A stretch of DNA of 64,000 nt from Caulobacter sp. NIBR2454 (lineage in GTDB: Bacteria; Pseudomonadota; Alphaproteobacteria; Caulobacterales; Caulobacteraceae): positions 3,047,001 to 3,111,000 of the forward strand of contig NZ_CP114871.1 of assembly GCF_027474405.1 (NCBI RefSeq), in the 5' to 3' direction. Both the position numbers and the translations under genes were made by a program. Every line of letters starts with the position of its first letter. Position 1 is the first letter of the stretch. The notes beneath the pieces were generated by a model. The model saw only the letters and a program-made list of their open reading frames with translations. It ran no database searches and had not been told where the DNA came from. This document shows positions 10,596-19,474 of this stretch, in pieces.

Positions 10596-10604
10596 GGAAA
10601 TCCT

Positions 10605-11549
10605 CTAGGCCGGCGACAGGCCGACCAGCGATCTTGAAAACGCGCGGGCGTCGAAGGGTTGCAGGTCCTCGATCCCCTCGCCGACGCCGATCAGCTTGAT
10701 CGGGCTGTCGGACGCCTGCGCGACAGGCACCAGCACGCCCCCACGCGCGGTGCCGTCCAGCTTGGTCATGACGATGCCCGTCACCCCGATCTGGTTGCCG
10801 AACACCTTCTCCTGGGCCAGCGCGTTGCGACCCACCGTGGCGTCCAGGACCAGCAGAACCTCGTGCGGCGCCTCGGGGTCGATCTTCTTGAGCACACGGA
10901 TGATCTTGAACAGCTCGTCCATCAGGCCGGACTTGTTCTGCAGACGCCCGGCGGTGTCGATCAGAACGACGTCGAAGCCCTCGGCCTTGGCCCGCTCCAC
11001 GGCGTCGAAGGCCAGGCCGGCGGCGTCGGCCCCCGACGGCCGCGACATGAACTCGGCCCCGGCCCGGTCGGACCAGATCGACAGCTGCTCGACGGCGGCG
11101 GCGCGGAAGGTGTCGCCGGCCACGATCATCACCTTGGCCCCGCGCCCGGTCAGGTCGGCGGCGATCTTGCCAAGCGTCGTGGTCTTGCCCGACCCGTTCA
11201 CGCCGATGAACAGCACGACATAGGGCTTGGGCCCAGACAGCGGATCGAAAGGCGCCTCGCGGTTGACCAGCTCGGCGGCCACGGCCTCGGCCAGGGCTTC
11301 CTTGATCTCGTCCTCGGTGGATTCCTTGCCGAAGCGAGCCTTGCCGAACGCCTCGGCGATGCGCCCGGCGGCGTCCGGACCCAGATCGGCCTCGATCAGC
11401 ATCTCTTCGAGCTGGTCGAGTTGTTCCTGGTCCAGGGCCTTCTTGGCCACGAAGACGGAGGTGACCTGTTCGGTCATCTGCTTCGACGACCGCGACAGGC
11501 CGGAGGTCAGGCGCTGGAACCAGCCTTGCTTCTTATCAGTCATGGCCAT
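10605..11549 (-). CDS. ftsY: signal recognition particle receptor FtsY
   Basis: GTPase that docks SRP-ribosome complexes at the membrane for co-translational insertion. 314 residues: a short N-terminal region without the long acidic A domain, an N domain (about 25-100) and a G domain. G1 'GVNGSGKTT' is at 116-124, the insertion-box 'DTFRAAAVEQL' starts at 146, 'DTAGR' is at 198-202, then 'TKLDGTARGG' and the C-terminal 'GVGEGIEDLQPFDA'. Two near-adjacent starts (MAM) are possible. ispZ follows directly. Confidence 0.96.
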   Translation of the reverse strand: MAMTDKKQGWFQRLTSGLSRSSKQMTEQVTSVFVAKKALDQEQLDQLEEMLIEADLGPDAAGRIAEAFGKARFGKESTEDEIKEALAEAVAAELVNREAPFDPLSGPKPYVVLFIGVNGSGKTTTLGKIAADLTGRGAKVMIVAGDTFRAAAVEQLSIWSDRAGAEFMSRPSGADAAGLAFDAVERAKAEGFDVVLIDTAGRLQNKSGLMDELFKIIRVLKKIDPEAPHEVLLVLDATVGRNALAQEKVFGNQIGVTGIVMTKLDGTARGGVLVPVAQASDSPIKLIGVGEGIEDLQPFDARAFSRSLVGLSPA

Positions 11550-11577
11550 TCCTTAGCCGCGCGTGCGAAGAAACGCC

Positions 11578-12204
11578 ATGGACGCGCTCGCCACCACGCT
11601 CTTCTGGCTGGACTTCGCCGCCGCCGCCGTGTTCGGGGCGACCGGCGCCCTGGCCGCCGCACGCCGCCGGCACGACATCATCACCTTCGGATTCTTCGCC
11701 GCCGTGACCGGAGTCGGTGGCGGCACCCTGCGCGACCTGCTGATCGGGGCGCCGGTCTTCTGGGTCGCCCGCCCCGGCTACATCATCGCCTGTCTGGCCG
11801 CGGCGGCCGCGATCTGGATCGTCGGGCGCAAGCCCTGGCGGTTCACCGCCCTGCTGTGGCTCGACGCCCTTGGCATGGCCGCCTACACCGTCGTCGGCAC
11901 GGCCAAGGCCCTGTCCTTCGGCGCGCCGCCGATCTCGGCCGTGGTCATGGGCGTGCTGACCGCCGCCTTTGGGGGCATCGTGCGCGACGTCCTGGCGGGC
12001 GAGCCGTCCATCCTGCTGCGGCGTGAGATCTACATCACCGCCGCCCTGGCCGGGTCGAGCGTGTTCGTGATCCTGACGAGCCTGGGCGTGCCGTACGGCT
12101 GGGCCGGCGGGGCGGGCTTCGCCACCGCCCTGGTGATCCGCTCCGGCGCCCTGCTGCTCGGCTGGAAGATGCCGGCCTTCCCCGGATCGCCCACCGAGGA
12201 CTAG
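11578..12204 (+). CDS. TRIC/UPF0126-type trimeric cation channel family protein
   Basis: Inner-membrane protein with two repeats of three helices, about 208 residues. Glycine-rich kinks typical of prokaryotic TRIC channels are seen in 'GVGGGTLRDLL' and, in the second repeat, 'AFGGIVRDVLAGE'. The ATG at 11578 (MDALATTLFWLDF) is preferred to a GTG at 11563. Homologues conduct monovalent cations; older annotation calls them UPF0126/YicG. The final TAG shares the tetranucleotide CTAG with the stop of the convergent endonuclease gene. Confidence 0.87.
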   Translation: MDALATTLFWLDFAAAAVFGATGALAAARRRHDIITFGFFAAVTGVGGGTLRDLLIGAPVFWVARPGYIIACLAAAAAIWIVGRKPWRFTALLWLDALGMAAYTVVGTAKALSFGAPPISAVVMGVLTAAFGGIVRDVLAGEPSILLRREIYITAALAGSSVFVILTSLGVPYGWAGGAGFATALVIRSGALLLGWKMPAFPGSPTED

Positions 12205-13211
12205 GGCAGCTCGACCACCTGCGGCGCCTCGTAGCGCGGCCAGCGAATGCGAAAGCGCACCAGCAGCCCGTCGTGGTCCGACAGAGCCGGCCCGGCCTTG
12301 CCGTCGAACAGGGCCTGGATCTCGATGGGCCAGATCGAAGCCGCCTCGCCAGCCGTGGACCCGATAAGATCCTGGGTGTCCAGCCATGGGGCGTCGCCGT
12401 CCATGGACACCTTCACCGCACAGGCGGCGATGGCCGCGTGGCGCTTGCAGTACTCGCTGGCGACGTCGAAGTCGTAGTCCTCGAACATGTAATTGTAGCG
12501 GTCCGGCGACTTGCGGATGTTGAAGTCGCCGCCGACGATCAGGGGCGCCGCCCGATCATGCGCAACGGCCACGAACCGCTTGAGCTCGTCAGCCTGCAGG
12601 TTGTGGGCGCGGAAGGTCCGGGTCCTGGGCACGCGTGACGCCTTGCGGGCGTTCATGTGGGTGTTGGCCACATCGATCACCGTCGGCGCGCCCGGCAGGC
12701 GTATGCCGACCAGCATCACCCCCTTGTTGGCCAAACAATCGAACCCAGCGCAGTAGCGGAACGCGTGCGAGCGCCGCGTCTCAATCGGGTACTTGCTCAA
12801 AATATAGAGGCCGCTGGACCGCCACTTGCCCAGCCCCTCGCCCTTGCGCCAGTACTTGCCGCGCTTGAAGTTCGAGGGCTTGTCCAGCAGGGCCGGGTCG
12901 CGCTGCTTGCGCTTGGGCCCCCGCGAGACGTGCGGATAGCCGCTGAGCCGGACCAGATCGCGGATTTCGTCGCGAAAGGCTTCCTGAATCAGGACCACGT
13001 CGGGCTCCTGGCCCTTGGCCCGAAGCTCGCCCAGATGACGGCCGATGGCCTTCAGCGCCTCGCCGCGATCGCTGCGAACCGGCCAGGGCAAGCCCTCGAC
13101 GTTGTAGGTGAGGACCGACAGCTCCTTCTCGATCACCGCCTGCGTGGCCGCCGCGGCGGGCCGGGGCAGGATCAGCAGCAGGAAAAGCGCCGCGACCGTA
13201 GCCAGGCGCAT
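12201..13211 (-). CDS. secreted endonuclease/exonuclease/phosphatase family protein
   Basis: A 336-residue exported enzyme of the DNase I-like/neutral sphingomyelinase superfamily. Signal peptide MRLATVAALFLLL...AAA precedes the domain. Active-site blocks are visible: 'LTYNVEGLP' (Asn), 'VVLIQEAF' (metal Glu), 'GGDFNI' (Asp/Asn) and 'LSDHDGLLV' (catalytic His). The substrate may be phosphodiester lipid or nucleic acid. The start at 13211 overlaps the mtaB stop by one base, so it is coupled to mtaB. An upstream in-frame ATG at 13277 would lose the signal peptide. Confidence 0.83.
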   Translation of the reverse strand: MRLATVAALFLLLILPRPAAAATQAVIEKELSVLTYNVEGLPWPVRSDRGEALKAIGRHLGELRAKGQEPDVVLIQEAFRDEIRDLVRLSGYPHVSRGPKRKQRDPALLDKPSNFKRGKYWRKGEGLGKWRSSGLYILSKYPIETRRSHAFRYCAGFDCLANKGVMLVGIRLPGAPTVIDVANTHMNARKASRVPRTRTFRAHNLQADELKRFVAVAHDRAAPLIVGGDFNIRKSPDRYNYMFEDYDFDVASEYCKRHAAIAACAVKVSMDGDAPWLDTQDLIGSTAGEAASIWPIEIQALFDGKAGPALSDHDGLLVRFRIRWPRYEAPQVVELP

Positions 13212-14494
13212 CAGGCCGCCAGCTCCGCAAGGACCCGCTTTCCATCGTGTCCCGTGACCCGCATCGGCCGGATGCATCCCGGCTCGGCCGCGCCGGTGAA
13301 GGCGATCTCGGTGAAGTCCTCCGCCCTCGCCAGGCCTTCGCGCTCGATCAGGCCCGACAGGGTGCGTCCGACCTGGGCGTCCAGGTGACGGACCAGGGCC
13401 GCCTCGCCGGCTTCGCGCAAACGCGCCGCGCGGGCCTTGATGACCGTCCCTTTGACCGCCGGCATCCGGGCGGCGGGGGTGCCGGGGCGGGCGCTGTAAG
13501 GGAAGACGTGCAGGAAGGCCAGGCCAGCCTCCTCCACCAGCTTGAGCGTGTTTTCGAACGCCTCGTCGCTCTCGGTGGGGAAGCCGGCGATCAGGTCGGC
13601 GCCGAAGGCGGTGTCGGGACGCACAGCGCGAACCTCACGCACCAGCTTCAGGGCGTCGGCCCGCAGGTGGCGGCGCTTCATGCGCTTGAGCACCAGATCA
13701 TCGCCAGCCTGCAGCGACAGATGCAGGTAGGGCATCAGCCGCGGCTCGGCAGCCAGCAGCTGCATCAGGTCCGGATCGATCTCGGCCGCGTCGATGGACG
13801 ACAGGCGCAGGCGCGGCAGATCGGGGACCAGGCGCAGGATGCGCCCCACCAGCTGGCCCAGGGACGGCTGGCCCGGCAGGTCCAGGCCCCAGCTGGTCAC
13901 ATCCACGCCGGTCAGAACCACTTCCTGATAGCCTTCGGCCGACAGGCGGCGAACCTGTTCGACAACCTCGCCCGCCGGGGCGGAGCGGGAATTACCCCGG
14001 CCATAGGGAATGATGCAGAAGGTGCAGCGGTGATCGCAGCCGTTCTGCACCTCGACATAGGCGCGGGCGCGGTCCTTCAGACCGGCGATCAGGTGCCCGG
14101 CCGTCTCGCGCACGGACATGATGTCGTTGACCCGAACCCGGGCCGTCGTCTCCATCAACGCGCCCGGCGCGGCCTTTTCGGCGTTGCCGAGGACAAGGTC
14201 CACCTCGGGCATGGCGGCGAAGGCGGCGGGGTCGATCTGGGCCGCGCAGCCGGTGACGATCAGGCGCGCGTCCGGCCGCTCGCGGCGGGCCTTGCGGATC
14301 GCCTGCCGCGCTTGGCGCACAGCCTCGTTGGTGACGGCGCAGGTGTTGAACACCACGGCGTCCTTCAATCCGTCCTCCTGCGCGCGCGCGCGGATGGCCT
14401 CGGACTCATAGGCGTTCAGCCGGCACCCGAAGGTGACGACGTCCACGTCGGAATCCGAAGCCTTCACGGCGGGCGTGTCGAGGACGTCGGTCAC
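13211..14494 (-). CDS. mtaB: tRNA t6A37 methylthiotransferase MtaB
   Basis: Radical-SAM methylthiotransferase that adds a methylthio group to N6-threonylcarbamoyladenosine-37 of tRNA. 427 residues. N-terminal cluster cysteines C24 (FGCRLNAYE), C52 (NTCAVTNEA) and C83 (TGCAAQ) are present. The radical-SAM CxxxCxxC is C153/C157/C160 in 'NGCDHRCTFCIIPYGRG', and a C-terminal TRAM-like part follows. The 'GCRLNAYES' start separates MtaB from MiaB. The start overlaps the dapF stop (ATGA) and the stop overlaps the next gene, giving a dapF-mtaB-nuclease operon. Confidence 0.95.
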   Translation of the reverse strand: MTDVLDTPAVKASDSDVDVVTFGCRLNAYESEAIRARAQEDGLKDAVVFNTCAVTNEAVRQARQAIRKARRERPDARLIVTGCAAQIDPAAFAAMPEVDLVLGNAEKAAPGALMETTARVRVNDIMSVRETAGHLIAGLKDRARAYVEVQNGCDHRCTFCIIPYGRGNSRSAPAGEVVEQVRRLSAEGYQEVVLTGVDVTSWGLDLPGQPSLGQLVGRILRLVPDLPRLRLSSIDAAEIDPDLMQLLAAEPRLMPYLHLSLQAGDDLVLKRMKRRHLRADALKLVREVRAVRPDTAFGADLIAGFPTESDEAFENTLKLVEEAGLAFLHVFPYSARPGTPAARMPAVKGTVIKARAARLREAGEAALVRHLDAQVGRTLSGLIEREGLARAEDFTEIAFTGAAEPGCIRPMRVTGHDGKRVLAELAA

Positions 14495-15342
14495 GCGGCG
14501 GCGGCCTCCGGCAGCTTGCCGGCGAAGTCCATGCTGACAGGGCCGGTCATGATCACGTGGCCGTCGCTCTCGCGGTACTCGATGGTCAGGGCGCCGCTCT
14601 CGAACTCGACCTTGGCCTTGCGGTCGGTCAGGCCCCGGCGGAAGGCGGCGACCTGGGCGGCGCAGGCGCCGGTGCCGCAGGCGGCGGTCAGGCCCGCGCC
14701 ACGCTCCCAGACCTTCAGTTTGATGTGATCGCGCGCCACGACGTTGGCGAAGCCGACATTCACGCCCTCCGGGAACAGCGGGTGATGCTCGACCAGCGAT
14801 CCTGCGCCCCGCGCCAGCTCGTCCGTCGCCGGCTCGTCCACGAAGAACACCACGTGCGGATTGCCCATGGAGACGCAGCCCGGCGTGTGCAGGTTCGGCG
14901 CGTCGATGGGGCCGACCTGCAGCTCGACGCCGACGGTGTCCATAGGCTCGCTCAGCGGAATCTCGTTCCAGCCCAGGCCCGGCTTGCCCATGTCCACGGT
15001 GACCAGCTTGTCGCCGGCCATGACGCCGGTCAGGCGGCCGGCGACGGTATCGAAGGCGACGCTGTCGGTCTTGGCCGACTGCATCAGCAGCCAGGCGATG
15101 CAGCGGGTGCCGTTGCCGCAGGCGCCGGTCTCCTCGCCGTCGGAGTTCCAGAACCGGACATAGGCGCTGGCGCCCTCGGCCTTGGGCGGGTCGATGGCGA
15201 TCACCTGGTCGCAGCCGACCCCGGCCGCGCGATCTGCGATGGCGCGGATTTCGTCGGCCGTCGGGTTGAACGGCTGGCTGCGGGTCTCGATGACGACGAA
15301 GTCGTTGCCGAGCCCGTTCATCTTCAGGAACGTGCGGGTCAT
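14491..15342 (-). CDS. dapF: diaminopimelate epimerase
   Basis: Converts LL- to meso-diaminopimelate for lysine and peptidoglycan. 283 residues. The catalytic cysteine pair is C75 ('GACGNGTRC') and C222 ('AACGTGACA'). I chose the ATG at 15342 (MTRTFLKMNGLGNDF), the canonical family start; the open frame running to 15435 is not needed. It overlaps mtaB by four bases. The potassium channel gene diverges 61 bases upstream. Confidence 0.97.
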   Translation of the reverse strand: MTRTFLKMNGLGNDFVVIETRSQPFNPTADEIRAIADRAAGVGCDQVIAIDPPKAEGASAYVRFWNSDGEETGACGNGTRCIAWLLMQSAKTDSVAFDTVAGRLTGVMAGDKLVTVDMGKPGLGWNEIPLSEPMDTVGVELQVGPIDAPNLHTPGCVSMGNPHVVFFVDEPATDELARGAGSLVEHHPLFPEGVNVGFANVVARDHIKLKVWERGAGLTAACGTGACAAQVAAFRRGLTDRKAKVEFESGALTIEYRESDGHVIMTGPVSMDFAGKLPEAAAA

Positions 15343-15403
15343 TTGGCCCGCTATATAGGCGAAAATCTCGTCTTCGTCAGATCGTGCCGCTAAGACTGGA
15401 CAC

Positions 15404-16201
15404 ATGACCGCAGCCGACCGCACCGAAGATGACAAGGGATTGCGCCTTCGGGCCCGCCTCAGGGCGCTCTATCACGGGGCTTCGCCGACGGCGGTGCGCT
15501 TCCGCTATACGGTTCTGATCGTCGATCTGGCGATCATCGCCTTCTTCATCGCCGCGCCCTTGCTGCGCGACCACATGACCACCTTCTACGTCCTCGACTA
15601 TCTGGTCGCGGTGATCATGGCCATGGACCTGACAGCCCGGGCCATCGCCTATGGCGACCTGAAGGGCTGGCTGAAACAGCCGATGATCTGGGTCGACCTC
15701 TTCGTCTTCGCGACCCTGCTGGCGCCGTTCTGGCTGTTCAACCTGGGCTTCCTGCGGGTGCTGCGCCTGTGGTCCCTGGTCAACAGCGAGTTCTTCTGGC
15801 GCACCCTGGGCCGGCGCTATGACAACACCCGCATCGAGGAGGTGACCAAGGCGTCGGTGGCGATGGTCACTTTCGTCTTCGTGGTCACGGGCTTTGTCTA
15901 TTCCAGCTTCATCGGCCGCTATGAGGGCATCGGCGGCTATGTGGACGCGCTCTATTTCACGGTCACCAGCCTGACCACCACCGGCTATGGCGACATCATC
16001 CTGCCAGGGACCTGGGGGCGGCTTTTGTCCATCGCGGTCATGCTGGGCGGGGTGTCGCTGTTCATCCGACTGGTTCAGCTGATCCTTCGTCCGCCCAAGG
16101 TGACCTATCCCTGCCACACCTGCGGGCTGCAGCGTCACGATCCCGACGCCGTCCACTGCAAGGCTTGCGGCGAGCTGCTGAACATCCCCAACGACGAATA
16201 G
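15404..16201 (+). CDS. voltage-gated-type K+ channel with C-terminal zinc ribbon
   Basis: Inner-membrane ion channel, 265 residues. It has a voltage-sensor-like helical block (about 34-125, with 'LRVLRLW' as a short S4-like segment), then two pore helices. The selectivity filter is 'TTTGYGD' (191-197), the K+ signature. After the last helix there is an unusual 30-residue tail with C237xxC240 and C252xxC255, a zinc-ribbon pattern. The tail may sense metal or redox state, or assemble the tetramer; this is inference. Divergent from dapF. Confidence 0.88.
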   Translation: MTAADRTEDDKGLRLRARLRALYHGASPTAVRFRYTVLIVDLAIIAFFIAAPLLRDHMTTFYVLDYLVAVIMAMDLTARAIAYGDLKGWLKQPMIWVDLFVFATLLAPFWLFNLGFLRVLRLWSLVNSEFFWRTLGRRYDNTRIEEVTKASVAMVTFVFVVTGFVYSSFIGRYEGIGGYVDALYFTVTSLTTTGYGDIILPGTWGRLLSIAVMLGGVSLFIRLVQLILRPPKVTYPCHTCGLQRHDPDAVHCKACGELLNIPNDE

Positions 16202-16286
16202 CCCCGTTCGCCGGTCGCGCCGCGCTTGCGGCGACGCATCAGGCGGATAAGGTGCCGGCCTCTTTCGTATACGGAATGGGCCATCC

Positions 16287-18377
16287 ATGTTTCGAGCCTT
16301 CGGCGCCGCCGCCATCGCCCTCGTCATCGCTTCGGGGGCCAGCGCCCAGGCGGTCGATCCCAACCAGTGGCTCGAGGAGGTCGAATCCTCACGCTCCCTG
16401 GAATGGGTCAACGCCGAGAACGCCAAGACCCTACCCGTCCTGACCGGCGATGCGCGCTACCAGCCGCTGCATGACGCCGCGCTGAAAATCCTGTCGGCCA
16501 CCGACCGCATTCCCACGCCCCAGTTCGAGGGCGAGGCGGTGTTCAACTTCTGGCAGGATGCCACCCACGTGCGCGGCGTCTGGCGCAAGACCACCCGGGC
16601 CAGCTTCAAGACCGCCAATCCGCAGTGGGAGACGGTGATCGACCTGGACGCCCTGGCCAAGGCCGAGGGCGCCAACTGGATCTGGAAAGGCGCCGACTGC
16701 CGCGGCCCGCGCTATGACCGCTGCCTGGTTCGCCTGTCCAACGGCGGCAAGGACGCCGTGCAGATCCGCGAATTCGACATGGCGACCAAGACCTTCGTCG
16801 CCGACGGCTTCAAGCTGCCGGAAGGCAAGCAGACGGTCTCCTGGCTCGACGACGACACCCTGATCCTGTCCCGCGACTGGGGTGCGGGCAGCCTGACCGA
16901 GAGCGGATACGGCATGGTGGTCAAGACCCTCAAGCGTGGTCAGACCCTGGCCGACGCCAAGGAGATTTTCCGCGGCGTGACCAAGGACGTCAGCGCCAGC
17001 GCGCGGGTGATGAAGGACGCCGCCGGGAACAAGATCGTGGTGCTGAACCGCGCCACCGACTTCTTCAACACCGAATACAGCCTGCTGACCGACGCCGGCT
17101 CGGCGCGCATGTCGCTGCCCACCCGCGCCAGCATCCAGGGCTTCGTCAACGGCGAGCTGATCATCACCCTGGAACAGGCGTGGACCGCTCCGGGCGGCAA
17201 GGCCTTCTCAGCCGGCGCGCTGATCGCCGCCACCCCGGCCTTCCTGACCGGCAAGGGCGGCGAGGCTCCGGCCCTGCTGTTCCAGCCCAACCCGCGCCAG
17301 TCCATCGACCAGGTGGGGGTGACCAAGAACCGCGTCGTGGCCGCCACCTATGACAACGTGCGTGGCCGGGTGATGGCGTTCGAGAAGCACGCTGGCCATG
17401 GCTGGATGACCAAGACCCTGCCCGCGCCGGAGAACGCCTCGGTCTCCCTGGTCGCCGCTTCCGACGTGGATGACGCGGTCTTCTATTCGGCCGAGAGCTT
17501 CACGGTCCCCACCGAGCTGAAGCTGGCCGACGCCGCCACCGGCGCCGCCGAGACCGTAAAGACCTCGCCCGCGCGCTTCGCATCCGCCGACCTGGTGGTC
17601 GAGCAGCATGAGGCCACGTCCAAGGACGGGACCAAGGTCCCCTACTTCATCGTGCGCCAGAAGGGTCTGAAGTTCGACGGCTTGGCCCCCACCATCCTGC
17701 ACGCCTACGGCGGCTTCCAGCTGTCCAAGCTGCCGGTCTATGAGCCGGTGGTCGGCAAGCTGTGGCTGGAGCGCGGCGGCGTCTATGTGGTCGCCAACAT
17801 CCGCGGCGGCGGCGAGTTCGGCCCCGCCTGGCACGAAGCCGCCCTGAAGCCCAACCGCCAGCGCGCCTTCGACGACTATTACGCCGTGGCCGAGGACCTG
17901 ATCGCCCGCAAGGTGACCACGCCCCGCCACCTGGGCATCTACGGCCGCTCCAACGGCGGCCTGCTGATGGGCGTGGCCATGACCCAGCGCCCGGACCTGT
18001 ACAACGCCGTGGTCGTGGAAAGCCCGCTGCTGGACATGTTGCGCTACCACCTGCTGCCGGCCGGCGCGTCGTGGATCGGCGAGTACGGCGATCCGACCAA
18101 GCCGGAAGAGGCCGCCTATATCGCCAAGTACTCGGCCTACCAGAACCTGAAACCGGGCGTGAAATACCCCCTGGCCTACATCACCACCTCGACCAAGGAC
18201 GACCGCGTCCACCCCGGCCATGCCCGCAAGTTCGCGGCGCGGATGAAGGATCTCGGCGCGCCTTACCTCTATTACGAGAACACCGACGGTGGTCACGCCA
18301 ACGGCGCCGATCCCAAGGCCAACGCCAAGCGGTGGGCCATGCACTACGTCTATCTGTCGCGTCAGCTGATGGATTGA
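16287..18377 (+). CDS. prolyl oligopeptidase family (S9) peptidase, exported
   Basis: A 696-residue serine peptidase with a signal peptide (1-21, ending 'ASAQA'). The N-terminal part is a beta-propeller-like region ('VDPNQWLEEVES' onward); the C-terminal alpha/beta-hydrolase carries nucleophile S555 in 'GRSNGG', D639 in 'TKDDRVHPGH' and H670 in 'DGGHANG'. This is the S9A pattern, cleaving after proline or similar residues in short peptides; location is probably the periplasm. It sits alone between the channel gene and a convergent DUF2218 gene. Confidence 0.93.
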   Translation: MFRAFGAAAIALVIASGASAQAVDPNQWLEEVESSRSLEWVNAENAKTLPVLTGDARYQPLHDAALKILSATDRIPTPQFEGEAVFNFWQDATHVRGVWRKTTRASFKTANPQWETVIDLDALAKAEGANWIWKGADCRGPRYDRCLVRLSNGGKDAVQIREFDMATKTFVADGFKLPEGKQTVSWLDDDTLILSRDWGAGSLTESGYGMVVKTLKRGQTLADAKEIFRGVTKDVSASARVMKDAAGNKIVVLNRATDFFNTEYSLLTDAGSARMSLPTRASIQGFVNGELIITLEQAWTAPGGKAFSAGALIAATPAFLTGKGGEAPALLFQPNPRQSIDQVGVTKNRVVAATYDNVRGRVMAFEKHAGHGWMTKTLPAPENASVSLVAASDVDDAVFYSAESFTVPTELKLADAATGAAETVKTSPARFASADLVVEQHEATSKDGTKVPYFIVRQKGLKFDGLAPTILHAYGGFQLSKLPVYEPVVGKLWLERGGVYVVANIRGGGEFGPAWHEAALKPNRQRAFDDYYAVAEDLIARKVTTPRHLGIYGRSNGGLLMGVAMTQRPDLYNAVVVESPLLDMLRYHLLPAGASWIGEYGDPTKPEEAAYIAKYSAYQNLKPGVKYPLAYITTSTKDDRVHPGHARKFAARMKDLGAPYLYYENTDGGHANGADPKANAKRWAMHYVYLSRQLMD

Positions 18378-18381
18378 GGCT

Positions 18382-18666
18382 CTAGCTTCGAACCCACGGG
18401 AAGGTCAGCGCGCCTTCCCGATGGGCGAAGCGGTTGACGTGCTCGGCGACCACGTCCTCGAAACGGCTGAGGTCAGCCCCTTCGGCGGCCTCAAGCCGGA
18501 CGGACAGCGCCGCCGGCGTGGCCGTCAGGGTGCAGACCCCAAGCGGCAGAACGATGCGGCCGAGCACCGCGTCAAAGCTGACCTCGAACTTGTGCGACCA
18601 GTGCTTGCATAGCTGGGTCAGGTACTTCGAGCCGTTCTCGGTCGCGACCGTGGCGTTGCTCTCCAT
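18382..18666 (-). CDS. DUF2218 protein
   Basis: A 94-residue soluble protein of the DUF2218 family. Landmarks are 'YLTQLCKHWSHKFEV' near residue 15 and 'HVNRFAHREG' near residue 80, with conserved His residues. In other genomes DUF2218 is fused to or beside siderophore-interacting ferric reductases, so a role in iron or siderophore handling is suspected. Here its ATG overlaps the stop of the PadR regulator, so both are one operon. No ferric reductase gene is next to it. Confidence 0.85.
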   Translation of the reverse strand: MESNATVATENGSKYLTQLCKHWSHKFEVSFDAVLGRIVLPLGVCTLTATPAALSVRLEAAEGADLSRFEDVVAEHVNRFAHREGALTFPWVRS

Positions 18667-19214
18667 CAGGCCTGCTCCACCTTGCGGGCGGCTTCATCGA
18701 GCGCGGCGACCACCGTGGCGATCTGCTCGTCCGACAGGCGCTCGCCCGTCAGTTTCAGCTTCATGGCCGTCTTCAGGTTCTCGCGGGCCCGCAGGATTTG
18801 CGGCGAGAAGGCCGCGCTGCGCGAAGCCACATCGGCCATCCGCTCGAACAGACCGCGCACCGGGGCGTCGTTCTGCTCCAGGAAGGCCAGGCCCTCAGGC
18901 GTGATCGAGAACAGCTTCTTGCCCCCGCCGGCGTCCGCCGCCGTGGCGTAGCCAAGCTCCTCCAGCAGGGTCAGGGTCGGGTAGATGACGCCGGGGCTGG
19001 GCGTGTAGGCGCCGCCCGCGGCCTCTTCGACCGCCTTGATCAGCTCGTAGCCGTGGCTTGGCTTTTCGGCGATCAGCTTCAGGACCACCAGGCGCAGGTC
19101 GCCGTGATCAAAGAACCGGCCGACGCGTCCGCCCCGACGGTGATGCTGGTGGCCGTGGCCATGAAAGCCAAAGGGGTGGCGGCCGTGGTGATGATGGTTG
19201 TGTCTTCCGAACAT
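18666..19214 (-). CDS. PadR-family regulator, YqjI-like, with His-rich N-terminus
   Basis: A 182-residue transcription factor. Residues 1-30 are extremely His-rich ('NHHHHGRH', 'GHGHQHHRRGG'), a metal-binding tail as in E. coli YqjI, the nickel/iron-responsive repressor of the ferric reductase gene yqjH. The PadR winged helix spans about 38-120 ('KPSHGYELIKAVEE', 'SPGVIYPTLTLLEELG'), then a C-terminal dimerisation helix. It is the first gene of a two-gene operon with DUF2218, behind an AT-rich region with a perfect palindrome, which suggests autoregulation. Metal response is inferred from homology. Confidence 0.88.
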   Translation of the reverse strand: MFGRHNHHHHGRHPFGFHGHGHQHHRRGGRVGRFFDHGDLRLVVLKLIAEKPSHGYELIKAVEEAAGGAYTPSPGVIYPTLTLLEELGYATAADAGGGKKLFSITPEGLAFLEQNDAPVRGLFERMADVASRSAAFSPQILRARENLKTAMKLKLTGERLSDEQIATVVAALDEAARKVEQA

Positions 19215-19230
19215 TTTCGATCCATTTTCG

Positions 19231-19270
19231 ATATAACTGATTTTTAGATATATCTAACTTGTATCTAATG
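19231..19270. promoter_or_regulatory. likely PadR/YqjI-like operator and promoter region
   Basis: TTAGATATATCTAA (19244-19257) is a perfect 14-base palindrome. It lies 30 bases upstream of the PadR start in a strikingly AT-rich patch. A second TCTAA copy (19266-19270) and a GATATAAC segment (19230-19237) flank it. It is a good candidate for autorepression. Confidence 0.55.
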
Positions 19271-19288
19271 CAATAGAGCCACCCCAAC

Positions 19289-19320
19289 CCGCTCACGTCG
19301 GCGAAGCCCGAGATCCAGGT
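19289..19320. repeat. degenerate single arm of the 28317-type repeat
   Basis: It resembles the left arm of the hairpin at 28317-28405, with about six differences over 32 bases, but its partner arm is missing. It probably marks an eroded repeat in the 260-base gap between the PadR and YbjN genes. Confidence 0.35.
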
Positions 19321-19474
19321 TCAGCCCGCCGAATGACGATCTCCTTGAGTGGTCTGCCCAAGCTTGAAGCAGTACCAAATGCCACAAGCTATGCTGTTGC
19401 GGCGCGCCCTCTCTCAATGCAATCCTGAGTTCAATCACGGGTAGAGACCCGCCTTAGAAGCTTAGGAATTTTTG

